From positions 96,501,413 through 96,565,412 of the forward strand of contig OZ018318.1 in the NCBI GenBank assembly GCA_963969495.1: 64,000 bases of DNA. Direction: 5' to 3'. Of this stretch, positions 1 to 10,079 are shown in pieces; the stretch's first letter is position 1, and each line of letters opens with the position of its first letter. A model generated the notes under the pieces. That model was given only the letters and a program-made list of their open reading frames with translations, did not search any database and was not told the DNA's origin. This stretch comes from Ceratothoa steindachneri. Its lineage: Eukaryota; Arthropoda; Malacostraca; Isopoda; Cymothoidae. The translations under genes were made by a program, and so were the position numbers.

Positions 1-52
1 TCTAGATGGATTTAACTTAGTTTCTAGATAGCTTAATATTTTACTTATTTGA

Positions 53-70
53 TATATATATACACATATT

Positions 71-156
<86 letters not shown>

Positions 157-249
157 CACATACATACATATATATATATATATACATATATACATACATA
201 TATACATATATACATACATACATATATACATATATACATATATACATAT

Positions 250-328
<79 letters not shown>
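53..328. repeat. TA microsatellite with CATA-rich interior
   Basis: An imperfect (TA)n tract of about 275 bp. Its middle part (about 155-265) is an alternating TATACATA/TACATACATA pattern, while both flanks are pure TA. Open frames reading Tyr-Ile repeats through it are low-complexity artefacts and not genes. Confidence 0.95.
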
Positions 329-330
<2 letters not shown>

Positions 331-844
331 CGCAAGAGAAAAGAAAAATTTAATGTATGTCTGTACTTATATAATCTGTCTATTTTGTCTGTAATTATTT
401 AGGTTTCCGTTGCTCGCCGTCTACCCAGTTAATTAACATTTATCTCTAATCGAAAGATCAACTTTTAATATATATAATATGTTTTTAATTGATTTGCATT
501 TGTGTTTATTTTTTAATCTATGTTTATCATAATAAAGTATGATGTAAATTTTAATCTGCAGGAAGATATATTCTATTTTCATTAAGAAATACCTATATCA
601 CAAAATCGGCATATCTCTCTTTGAAAACCTATGAGCTTAACGGAATTTTGCTTAATGATAAGGAAATTATTTTCTTTCAGGTGTATTGAATCGAGGGAAA
701 ATATAATTATATTTACTTACTCCTAAAAATGGGGTAGTAACAGTTCTTATTCATTTTTTCATTAATTCTGACCGAAATTCAATTAAAAAAATTTACTTAG
801 CAATGAGCTAATCCTATTTCGTTCATTAATTTGTGAAATAACAT
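329..844. other. AT-rich stretch, no gene seen
   Basis: I see no open frame above background, no recognisable protein motif and no tandem structure here. The right end merges into the 3' tail of the Penelope-like copy that follows. Confidence 0.5.
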
Positions 845-1543
845 TGCTTTATTTTGTCGAAGACCATGGTGTATTTCGCCTTAATTATTCTCCTTTGGCA
901 ACTTTCTCTTTTTCTAACTATCTTTATTATTCCATCTTGTAGATGCCGAATCACTTGTCCTGTATTCATCTCTCTTTTATGTAAATGAATGTGTTTGGTA
1001 AGACCCAAACTAAATTGCTAAGCTTTCGATCTTATTCGATCATGTCCGGGGCGTTTTGATATGTTCTTGTCTCCTTTACTGATATAATGAGTGAAATTAG
1101 AATGTGACAGAATAAAAGAAAACGATTTTTAAGGAGAAATTTATTTAGCCTAAGTTGAGCGTAACGTTAGAGGAAACGAGCCAGTCCTTTGAGTGGAATT
1201 TTAAAATAATTTTATTGTTTGATTCCAGCTTGTCACTTGACTGTTGAGGGCGGGCTTATCTTCATTTATTAATATGGATTCTAAGATGTTCAGCCTAGCT
1301 ATTTTAACATCTTTTCTTTTAATAACGGTGTTGTCAACTAGCATATCTCTCGTTAAGTTAATGTTATGTGCACTTTTCATATGATTTTTAGGCACTGCGC
1401 TTTGCAAATGCATGGTTCAACGTCTACTCGAAAGTGTAGTAGTTGTCTTGCCAATATATTTTGGATTGTTATAAAGCTTACAGTCTTTATCGAGTTAGAT
1501 GAACTCGTAAACTTTGTTGGTTTACTTGAGATTCGAGCAGTTT
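845..1543 (-). mobile_element. Penelope-like element copy P1 (3' part, reverse strand)
   Basis: This is the 3' portion of a Penelope-like retroelement read on the minus strand: the end of the GIY-YIG endonuclease reading frame followed by about 350 bp of 3' untranslated sequence. It is recognised because the same sequence recurs in inverted orientation at 1655-2096, and its 3' tail recurs at 5733-5950 (shared blocks include AGGAGACAAGAACATATCAA and CCATGGTCTTYGACAAAAT). Near 1021-1050 the minus strand has a small GATC/GATC stem followed by GAAAGC, at the spot where other Penelope tails in this window carry a hammerhead-like core. The 5' end is truncated at about 1543, where it abuts copy P2. 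It is non-functional. Confidence 0.75.
1201..1413 (-). pseudogene. GIY-YIG endonuclease C-terminal fragment of P1
   Basis: A 70-codon open fragment contains the typical end of a Penelope endonuclease: an H-x3-H-like stretch (NHMKSAHNINLTRDMLVDNT), then RLNILESILINEDKPALNSQ, ending WNQTIKLF and a stop. In this family the segment follows the GIY-YIG core and contributes the catalytic Glu (ILES) and the terminal Asn-containing motif. The upstream reverse transcriptase and most of the GIY-YIG core are missing in this copy. The family assignment rests on my recognition of the motif order and on the matching, more complete copy at 1550-2096. Confidence 0.7.
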
Positions 1544-1549
1544 AGATGA

Positions 1550-2096
1550 AAAAAGACATCAAGCAGATTATTAACCCTAAGATCAAGGTTGAAATTCAAA
1601 TGGATAAAATTCAACTCATCATATATTATAAAACAACAAAGGCCATCAATCTCCTGATAAATACAACAGCTGCCAAAAATCCTCGAATCTCAAGCGAACC
1701 AACATAGTTTACGAGTTCATCTACCCTGATAAAGACTAAGCTTGAAAACAACTCAAAATATATTGGCATGATAAAAACTCCACTTCTGAGACATTTAACC
1801 AAGCATCTGCAAAGCGGAGGCACTAAAAATGATATGAAGAGTGCACATAACATTAACCTTTACGAGAGATATGCTAGTTGAAAACATCGCTATCAAAAAA
1901 AGAGTTTAATAAAGCTAGGATAAAAATCTTAGATGACATATTAATAAGCGAAGATAAGCCCGCTATCAACAGTCATGCAAGAAGCTGGAATCAAACATTA
2001 TAATTATTTTAAAATTCCACTCCCCGAACAGGCCATTTTCCTCTAACGTTACGCTCAACCTAGGCGGAATAAATTTACACTTAAAAATCGTTTTCC
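1550..2096 (+). pseudogene. Penelope-like GIY-YIG region, copy P2 (plus strand)
   Basis: Plus-strand translation, with a few stops and one frameshift, gives the reverse transcriptase/endonuclease linker (INPKIKVEIQMDKIQLIIYY), then SKYIGMIKTPLLRHLTKHLQ, which is the GIY-YIG core (degenerate Y-I-G), and then KSAHNINL. The 1655-2096 part is the inverted partner of 1115-1543, so the two elements lie head to head. Homology to the Penelope tail breaks off at about 2096 and resumes at 5733, which means this copy is split by element A. Truncated at its 5' end by P1. Confidence 0.72.
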
Positions 2097-2469
2097 TTAA
2101 TGATACTGACTGAATAAAACTCTTGAAATACTCACTCCTTCCAATTATCTCTAAATTCGGTAGAGGAGGAAAAACTTTGGGAAACTTTTCAAAGACTCCT
2201 CCGAGAATTTGAGGCCCTCGTACATACGGATATCGAGCACTTGCACTGGAAAGACAGCTTATGCTACTTTTGCTTTTCAACGCATAACCTATTTGACAAG
2301 AAAGAAGATCAGATAATTATAAGAGAATTTTTGCACATTGATCTTTACACTAATAAACTTCCGCTCTAATGCCACTTTTTTCCCTACGGAGAATTATTAA
2401 AAGAGATTTAATACCAGGTGGACATAAATACCTCTATGGCTACCTGAACTCATCACCCTCTCCGCTTTA

Positions 2470-5160
2470 AATGAAAACGGCTGGCAAGGAAAAAGAATAT
2501 TATATTCAAGCATAATAAGAAAAAAAGAGGCAGACATAAGTATTCTATCCGAACATGGACTAAACACAAATCGACACGATAAGATTTCAAACTATAAATT
2601 TATTCCCAAGAACTACACCCAAACAAGATACGATGGTGTAGTAATGGCTTCAAACCGGAATCCATTTTAAAGAAGTAAAGGATTTATAAGAATCGTATCT
2701 GGCTATAAAAATAAAAATGACTACAGGTGATCTGGTCATAACTGGGGCATATTAGCCCCCAAGACGCTCGTATTTGCCAACTCCAAATTTCTTCAAACTC
2801 TTTGGTCGACAGGCCTCAACCATATTAACAGGTGACCTCAATGCAAGATGCAGAGAGGCAGGCTATACAAGCCGACGAAATGGAGCAAGAAATACCCTTC
2901 AATTATTGATACAAAGGAACCTGTTAAGCAAAGAAGGGCCAGCCTTCCCAACTTACGTAACAGCACAAGCCTCGACAACTCCTGACATCGTAATTCTGAA
3001 CCAAAATTCAACCTAAATCACTACACAGAACCAAGCCCCGCAACCCCATCCGACCATTTAAGTATGATAACGACCATTTCAATTTCATCCATACAAATTA
3101 AATTTCCACAAAGAAGAGCTATCAGCAGAACAAAGTGGAATGGTTACAAAGTTCACTTAAGTACACTAGAAAATGGATCCCTAAACAACAAACAATTAAA
3201 ACTACTCACCGAAAATATGATTGAACCGGACAGAATTCACACCCAATAATAGAATACAGAACCTTACCTGTTCCCAAATGGAACCAAGAAATACAGGAAA
3301 AGATGGAAGAATTTAAGAACTTAACAAGATAAATTACAGAAATGGGTACTAATAGGAAGAGATACAGAAGGCTAATCATAATTAGGATGCACATAGATAC
3401 TCTTATTAAAGTAAAATCAATTCAAATATGGAATAACATAATAAGTGAAATGGATGTTGAAACAGATCCGAGAAAATTCTGGAGAAACTACAGAAAACAA
3501 CGAGGATCACAACCAAAAGAAAATATAAACCTAAAAATACAGGAGAGGGAAGTGCAAAATAACGAAGAACTCCAAGGGCACTTCCAAAATCACTGGAAAC
3601 AAATATTCTCTATAACACCAGACGAGAAAAAAGAATACGATATGGAAAATAGATAGAAAATCAAATAAATCCAAGAGGCAACACAGGAGCGCACTGCACC
3701 ATACAGATACGTCGGCGAAGAGAGAAACCACCCTTAGGGGAGAGAATTCTCTTCTCAATGGCTGAATACCAAACAGTCTTAAAATCTTTCAAACAACAAG
3801 CACCAGGTAAAAGCGAGATTACAAAGGCATACCTAATTAATGCTCCTGAAAATTTGCATGAATCGATAGGGAATATTTTCAATGACTGTTTAATATTGGA
3901 TAATTTCCCTAAACCTTCAAAAAGCCAAAGATGATCTTCCTACCGAAGCCGGGCAGGCCTAAAAAACAAGTCGGAGATTACAGCCAAATCTCGCTGTTGG
4001 AATTTCTGGGTAAAGTTGTAGAAAAACTTCTAAACAACCGGTTAAGTAAACACCTTACGGAAAATAACTTGTACAACCCACAACAACACGGTTTCAGGAG
4101 CAAGCGAGAAACTGATACCGCGCTGGCGATTATAACCGAGAAAATTGCCACAGAAACAACGCGAAGGAACAGAAGAGTCATAGTACTCCGCGATGTTGCT
4201 AAAGCCTTCGACAAGGTGTGGTTGCCCAGACTAAAAGCCAAGATCTGGAGCCTTAACCTACAAATAAATGTTTGTAAATCATTATGAAACTTCCTGGATG
4301 AAAGAAAAGCCGTATAACAAATAAACGGCAAACACGACCATATCAACCTGCAGACGGGTGTCCGCCATGGAGTATGCCTCTCTCTAACGCTGTATACTGT
4401 ATACACCAGAGACCTTTCACAACCAACCCACGAATGTGCCTTCTACTTCCAACTAGCGGATGACATTACACAAATAATCACTAGCAACAGAAAGAACCCT
4501 CGAAACGTAGCTCAAAGAACAGTGAAGGAGATAAAAAGCCTGAATGAATACGGAAAAAGAAACCAAATCCAAACAAACAAAGATAAATTCAAAATAATAC
4601 CCGTAAAGAGACGGAAAACAGCTCCAGTACGATTCGATGGAGAAGCATATCCATACTACACAGGAAGACGCGTCCTTGGTACAAAATTAACAACAGGGTA
4701 CAATTGCGACATAACGCAAGAATTTAACGAAACGAAAACAACCATGTCGGCGCTGTACAGATTTAAAACCCTAAGCAATAAAAACAAAAGAAAATTATGT
4801 ATGGCACTAGTTCGTCCCAAGGTACTTTACCCAAAAGTACCGATGAATACGTTAAGTAGTTCACGATTAAAAAAAGTCTAACGTATTCAAAATTAAGCCA
4901 CAAGATTCATCACAAACTCAAAAAGGCAGGATCGCATACCATCAGAGGAACTCCATCGAAGAACTGCATTAGAACCCGTAACTATAACCCTACAAAAACG
5001 AACAACGGAACTGTGGGAAAATATAAAAAATATAATTTCCCCACATGAAATTAACACAATAGTACTACCGGAAACCGAAATCCTGCAAATACACTACAAA
5101 CAACGTTTTAACGGCAGCCTGAAGAAAACCTTAAACAACGTCAACCCGATCTATAGGTAA
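2470..5160 (+). pseudogene. ORF2 of element A: AP-endonuclease / reverse transcriptase, broken
   Basis: Three-frame reading yields LINE ORF2 motifs in the correct order. Endonuclease: EADISILSEHGL (about 2545), GDLNARC (about 2832) and PSDHLSM (about 3050), the last being the catalytic SDH triad. Reverse transcriptase: a KPGR...GDYSQISLLEFLGK block (about 3945), QHGFRSKRET (about 4087), LRDVAKAFDKVW (about 4185, motif A with its catalytic Asp), and LADD (about 4453) where active enzymes have Y/F-x-DD. A thumb region and a C-terminal LWENIKNII...RFNGSLKK tail end at a stop at 5158-5160. Many frameshifts and stops make it a clear pseudogene. In living elements the endonuclease nicks the target and the reverse transcriptase copies the RNA in place. 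Clade (jockey versus CR1) is not resolved by eye. Confidence 0.8.
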
Positions 5161-5327
5161 AATACAAGAATACCGAAGAAAACTACCGACCGTACAATCG
5201 ATATGAGAAACCAAATAAGACAACCGATTAAACAAACAAAATGAGAAACTCGATGAGTAAAAGAATTACCGATATTAACCAAGAAGATGAAAACTTAAAA
5301 TTTAAAATTTAATTAAAATTTAATAAA

Positions 5328-5330
<3 letters not shown>

Positions 5331-5370
<40 letters not shown>
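5331..5370. repeat. (TA)20 microsatellite
   Basis: A pure TA tract in the 3' trailer of element A, followed at once by a short TAA/TAG triplet repeat (5371-5391). Confidence 0.95.
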
Positions 5371-5376
<6 letters not shown>

Positions 5377-5732
5377 TAATAGTAATAATAAGAGAAAGGG
5401 GTCTAAAGAAGTACAAAAAACAACAAAAACTAATAAATACCCCAAAAAGATGCTCGATTGAGCAAGAAGAAAACAAAGGCTCGAATGCTAAATTTTTATA
5501 CCTTTTTCACTTAAAATCCCACCAAAAAGCACAAAACAAAACAAAAAGGAAAGCGTTAGCCAGGCAACCGGGAACAAATCATTATCATCATCACCTAATA
5601 ACCCTAATAGTTTATCCTACACTCATTATCATCATATCAACACATTATCTTTTTACACAATGTTTTCTATCTATCCTCTCATTCTATCCACATATCCACA
5701 TTCAAACTTTAGTCTATCTTGAATCCTGGATC

Positions 5733-5950
5733 TTTCTTTTATTCTGTCCGATCCTCACTCCATTAATTAAATCGGTAAAGGAGACAAGAACATATCAAAA
5801 TAATCTGAAGATGATTGAAAGCTTTGCAATTTAGTTTGGGTTTTACTAAACACATTCATTTAAAAGTAAGATGGAATAAAAAAGAGTTTCAAAAGGAAAT
5901 TAAATAACTCAAAAATATACCATGGTCTTTGACAAAATTAGTATTAAAGA
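5733..5950 (+). mobile_element. Penelope-like 3' tail P3, continuation of P2
   Basis: This matches the 3' untranslated tail of copy P1 (read on the minus strand) from TTTCTTTTATTCTGTC through CCATGGTCTTTGACAAAAT, with an internal deletion of roughly 40 bp. It starts at the point where P2 stops at 2096, so P2 plus P3 make one element split by element A. At 5805-5822 the plus strand reads CTGAAGATGATTGAAAGC, which has the CTGANGA and GAAA boxes of a hammerhead core but hardly any stem II. Confidence 0.7.
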
Positions 5951-5972
5951 AAGACTGCTACCCAACAACACC

Positions 5973-6019
5973 AATATATATATATATATATATATTTAAA
6001 AATATATAAATATATATAT

Positions 6020-6104
<85 letters not shown>
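5973..6104. repeat. (TA)n microsatellite
   Basis: About 130 bp of TA repeat with a TATTTAAAAATATATAAA interruption near 5993-6012. Confidence 0.95.
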
Positions 6105-6107
<3 letters not shown>

Positions 6108-6456
6108 GAAAGAGCAAATAAAGGCTCTGCGGGTGATAATAACAACGACAGGTCTTTTGCCATAATTATTTTCTGCCCCTCATGACAAATTTAAGACAGC
6201 CAGAGAGATACAGAAACCTTGTATCTCAACTATATAACAAAATAGTACAAGAGAAAGAGAAATTGAATGCGAATGAGCAATGAGATTAGAAACAGGAGTT
6301 TTGTAGAGGTAAGAGAAAGGGATATTAGAACAAAGGGCTGCACAATGAAAGCAATCCTTTACCGAGAAGACAGAAATAACGCCAGGAGAAAAAAATTGTT
6401 TGAAATTCCTGTCCGGGACTCGAACCAGGGTCTACTGATTATCGGTCACATGCTCC
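6105..6456 (-). mobile_element. Candidate tRNA-derived SINE, tRNA-Ile-like head
   Basis: On the minus strand, 6456-6409 reads like the 3' half of a tRNA. A GAGC D-stem half is followed by an anticodon arm with GAT at the anticodon position and three of five stem pairs. Next come a 4-nt variable region and a T arm with four of five pairs around a perfect RNA polymerase III B box, GGTTCGAGTCC (6426-6416). The 5' half (A box) is absent because the 6484-6644 TA tract lies there. The sequence continues to 6105 as a possible SINE body ending next to another TA tract. It could instead be a lone truncated tRNA pseudogene; a search for further copies would decide. Confidence 0.45.
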
Positions 6457-6483
6457 AATTTTTCTTTCTCTTATACTATAAAA

Positions 6484-6647
<164 letters not shown>

Positions 6648-6867
6648 TCATATGAGTTGCTGCTGACCAGTCTAAACTTCAATTTCACGGGGAAGGTAAG
6701 GACACATAGGAAGCTGAGGTACATGTGATTTATTTATGGAACAACGTTTCGGGCGTATCACACATCTTCAAGTTCTAAAACATAATTTAATCTTATACAG
6801 TTAAAGAATATTAAAATTATTAAAAATAATTAGGTTAAGACTATTTAGGTAAATCAAAAATTAGAAA

Positions 6868-7104
6868 ATAACTCAGGAATTTAAAAGTTAAGAGAATCAA
6901 ATTATCAATCTAATATAACACTATTGAAACATAAAAAACACAAAAAAACAAAAGTAAATAATTACAGCATAATATTGCTTACCGATAACTCAGGAATATA
7001 AAAGGCAAGAGAATCAATTTTTTTAACCTAATGTAATCACTATTGACACGAAAAAAAGAAGCAAAAACACAAAGTAAAAAATTACAGTAGAATATTGCTT
7101 ACCG
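6868..7104 (-). repeat. Two ~118-bp tandem direct repeats in the Penelope C1 3' region
   Basis: Units 6868-6984 and 6985-7104 both start ATAACTCAGGAAT and end AATATTGCTTACCG. The same pair exists in copy C2, so the duplication belongs to the element and is not a local event. Confidence 0.85.
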
Positions 7105-7389
7105 TTGAATTTCAGGAGAAATCACAAATTGAATAAATTATAAAGGATGTGGCTTCCAAGAAGGATGGGAATTTGATTGTTTGGTTGTTAAATAAGAGAA
7201 GATTGGTTGGTTGTTGAATTAGGTAATTAAAATTAAGAAATAAGAAGAGGAACAGCGGTATTATCTATGTTGAGTGTACGAGATTTTGTACGTATTAGTA
7301 GGGATTCCAAAATCCTTCGACTATATTCATTGTTATTATGACCAATCATTTTGAAGTTATCTATGGAACCTTCTGTCTTGCATTGTATA

Positions 7390-8512
7390 TTATGATTTTC
7401 TAATTACAGAATTACAAAACCTCTCTTTCAATAAGCGAACCATACTACCAATATAGGTTCCTTGCAAACAACAAGGACAAGTAAAAGCATAAACAACACG
7501 GCTGCTCATTTCTAGAGGAAGTTTCTCTTTCGACGAGAGGAAACTTCCTATGGAAAGTGGGTTAATAAAAGTGATTTTGAAGTTGGTATGAAAGAAATAT
7601 TTTTTGAGTAATTTGTTGCATTTTCTAGTGAATAATTTATTGTTAGTTCCCATTTCTGGTACTACGAAAAATTTTTCATTTCTTGGGAGCATTATATGAG
7701 AGAATAGATGGAGAGTAAATTTTGGTAAGAAAATTATTGATTAGTTTGTCAACCAAAGGTGTGGGGGAACAATTATTTTTAAAATAAGACTTTAGAGTCT
7801 GGAATTCATTGTGCATTAGGGAATAATTGGAGGAGAGATGGTAACCTCTATATATTAGAGATTTAATTGCACTGAGTTTGTCTGACAAGTCACATTGGCT
7901 GAAAAATTGATTCCTAGGCCACTAACGGTAGGCTTTCTGTAGATTGAGATAGTTAGTTTGTCGGTTTTTTCTATAATGACGTCTAGAAAAGGAAGTTGAT
8001 AGTTACTCTCTAATTCGATGGTATATTTAATGTTGGGATGATAAGAGTTTATAAAATCAAAAAATGGTGAGCATGTTCTATATTATCAAAAATAGCAAAG
8101 GTTTCAAATCTAAAGGGCAATGTTTCATAAAGTTATTTTCAAGATGAATCATGGAAATATTAGCTGCTAATGGAGCAATTGGTGAGCTCATTCCTACTCC
8201 ATCTATCTGTTGGTAAACCTTGTTATTAAATAAAAAATAATTCTCATTAAAAATCATTTCTAAAATAGTCTTGAACTTTTTACGAAGGAAATTGTGAAAG
8301 GTGCCTGTTTTGGTAAAAATTAGATTTAAAATAATATCAATTGTTTCATTAACAGGAACATTTGTAAATAGTGAGGATACATCGTAACTGAATAGGACTT
8401 TTGAGGGTGCAAAATTGTGTCACAATAATTTATTAACAAAAGAATAGCTGTTTTTTATGGTGTATTGACCTATGACTAATGAAGAGAGCAACTTAGCAAC
8501 ATATTTAGAAAG
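7390..8512 (-). pseudogene. Penelope reverse transcriptase / GIY-YIG endonuclease of C1, broken
   Basis: Minus-strand reading gives family hallmarks in order. YDVSSLFTNVPVNETIDII lies at about 8395-8340, and QQIDGVGMSSPIAPLAAN at about 8215-8165. IKYTIELESNYQLPFLDVII lies at about 8035-7970, and VYAFTCPCCLQGTYIGS at about 7490-7435 is the GIY-YIG core with its C-x-C-C zinc ligands. The catalytic YVDD box is not identifiable: a frame change removes it just before TFAIFDNIEHAHHF. Compared with C2, about 62 bp are missing within the endonuclease (around 7415), deleting the conserved RTGK stretch. Penelope enzymes copy RNA at the target site with their own nicking endonuclease; this copy cannot. 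Confidence 0.8.
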
Positions 8513-8513
8513 G

Positions 8514-9620
8514 TTAAAAGTTGCAAGAGAATAGGAAGCCCAGTTGCGCTATTGATCGCATTGATTGAACAACCCTTTTGATTAACTTGTGATTTTCCTT
8601 AAGTCTATTGACTTCACGTGTGATACTATCGCTTAACTGGCTAATGCTTTGTGCTGGAGTAGAATACACTTTATTCTCTTGATATCCCCATAAAAAATAA
8701 TCGCACAGTGTTAAGTCAGGGGATCTTGGGGCCATTCAATTGCATGATTTAGCGCGACAATGTGGTTGTCGAACGTTTCTCTTAGTTTTGTTTTTACATC
8801 AAGCTGTCTATGAGCTAGTGCGCCGTCCTGAATCCACCAAGGTCTATTTAATTGATTGCCGTAAATTGGGCATATTTCAGGGAAGATCCTTTCGTGGATC
8901 ATGCTCAGGTAGGCAGCACCATTCAAGTTATTCTCGCAAAACAATGGGAGGACAAGGTAGCCATTCTCACATATTCCGATCCACAGAGACACTTTCTGCT
9001 GCCAAATACGTGTGCCAAACTTGACTGCTGGGAGGAGGGGGGTCAGCAACGCATAGTGCCGAATGTTATGGCTATTTACCTTTCCATTCATGAAAAAGCC
9101 TGCCTCATCAACAATCACAATGTTTTCCAAGAACCGAGCAGGTTTAAGAAGAAACCATTCTTCAAATTGTCTACGACGAGGAAAATCAGTTTCAAGTAGC
9201 TGGTGTCTTACATGCATCTTATAAGGATGCCATTTTCAGTCATGTTTAATAAAGTAGTTAAATGATGACTTTGACAATTGCAACCCATTCTTTCTGACTG
9301 ATACATGTGGAATTTGAAGAAGTGTCATCGGAACATTTTCGATATTTTCTGTTGTTCTTATGGTTCTCATACCACCTGAACGACCTTTATTTAGATTTAA
9401 GCATGTTCCTTCATGTTTGTATTTGTGAAAATTTTCCCGATTGTGGGCTCGCTTGGTGGGTGCCTACCTGGAAAACGTTGTTCCAATGAATCTTGTACTT
9501 GTTTAATATTGCCAGTCTTAATAAAGTTTATAAATGCACGTTGATCTTTTACACGATTAAAAAGGTTCTATGAAAGTAAACTTTTACACAGAAACGCTTT
9601 GATTTGCTGAGTAAGCAATA
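8514..9620 (-). pseudogene. Mariner-type transposase, frameshifted
   Basis: The longest open piece (9217-8711) reads FPRRRQFEEWFLLKPARFLE, IVIVDEAGFFMNGKVNSHNI (first catalytic Asp), WIQDGALAHRQ (second Asp) and HAIEWP. A one-base frameshift near 8730 then moves to the frame reading PRSPDLTLCDYFLWGYQENK, whose Asp is the third catalytic residue about 41 residues after the second (DD41D-like spacing). The fragment closes at 8514. Upstream (about 9220-9620) the helix-turn-helix part can be followed across several frames (RFPGRHPPSEPTI). Known members cut and paste at TA; this one is inactive. Confidence 0.75.
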
Positions 9621-9978
9621 ATGACGAGAACAAACTACAGCATGGCTGAAAAAACACTCTAAAATGGCCTAGGCTCTGCTTGAAGAATCGCACAGTGACC
9701 AAGGCTAAATAGGCTCCCTACGCTTCTCTTGAAAGTGCTCGGTGGCCTAGCCTTCCTACGGTTCGTTTCATTATTTTACTTCCTTGCGCCAAAATATTTT
9801 TGATAGCCTCCAATAAACCCATTAGTCTATCAAAATCAAAAAAAGAAATTTAATTAAATTTATAGAATCGACAGATAAATAGTTGATAAATAAAATCCTT
9901 TGTGCAGGATCCAAAAGTCTCCAATAGTTTTTGAGTTATACTAATTCAAATTACGGTTAACTTTTTTATGGGACCCCC
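8514..9978 (-). mobile_element. Mariner-type DNA transposon remnant I
   Basis: This is a minus-strand transposase remnant preceded by about 360 bp of leader. The right end near 9978 carries a plausible terminal sequence, GGGGTCCCATAAAAAAGTTA on the minus strand, directly next to a TA tract. TA is the target of this superfamily. No matching inverted repeat is visible at the left, where the sequence runs straight into Penelope copy C1, so that end is lost. Confidence 0.6.
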
Positions 9979-9980
<2 letters not shown>

Positions 9981-10068
<88 letters not shown>

Positions 10069-10079
10069 ATATATATATA
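9981..10079. repeat. (TA)n microsatellite
   Basis: About 100 bp of TA, starting directly at the outer end of the mariner-type remnant. Confidence 0.95.

Larger units (their letters stand above)
2097..5732 (+). mobile_element. Element A: jockey/CR1-like non-LTR retrotransposon nested in Penelope copy P2/P3
   Basis: A 3.6 kb segment interrupts the Penelope tail exactly between two halves that are contiguous in copy P1. It holds one LINE-type ORF2 (2470-5160), an AT-rich leader and a 3' trailer with a short TA tract at 5331-5370. No gag-like ORF1 could be made out in the 370 bp ahead of ORF2. The insertion point is inferred by comparing 1.1 kb (inverted) with 2.09 and 5.73 kb; I could not see a clean target-site duplication. 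The reverse-strand element at 16.9-19.9 kb is the same family. Confidence 0.65.
6681..8512 (-). mobile_element. Penelope-like element C1 (second family), 5'-truncated
   Basis: A 1.8 kb reverse-strand copy of a Penelope-like element: reverse transcriptase then GIY-YIG endonuclease (8512 to about 7390), followed by a 3' region containing two ~118-bp direct repeats (6868-7104) and a conserved terminal block. The same element recurs at 43688-44622, and the shared 3' ends align nearly base for base from ATTTCACGG onward. At 6744-6771 (minus strand) a TTGAAGATG...CGAAAC motif resembles a hammerhead core. The 5' end stops at the edge of the mariner remnant at 8514, so one event truncated the other. 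Dead copy. Confidence 0.8.

Noticed and set aside
45..402. Long open frames of alternating Tyr and Ile in the TA tracts (also 6439-6724, 44800-45136, 58432-58686)
   Set aside because: TA repeats have no stop codons in these frames; they reflect the microsatellite and not coding.
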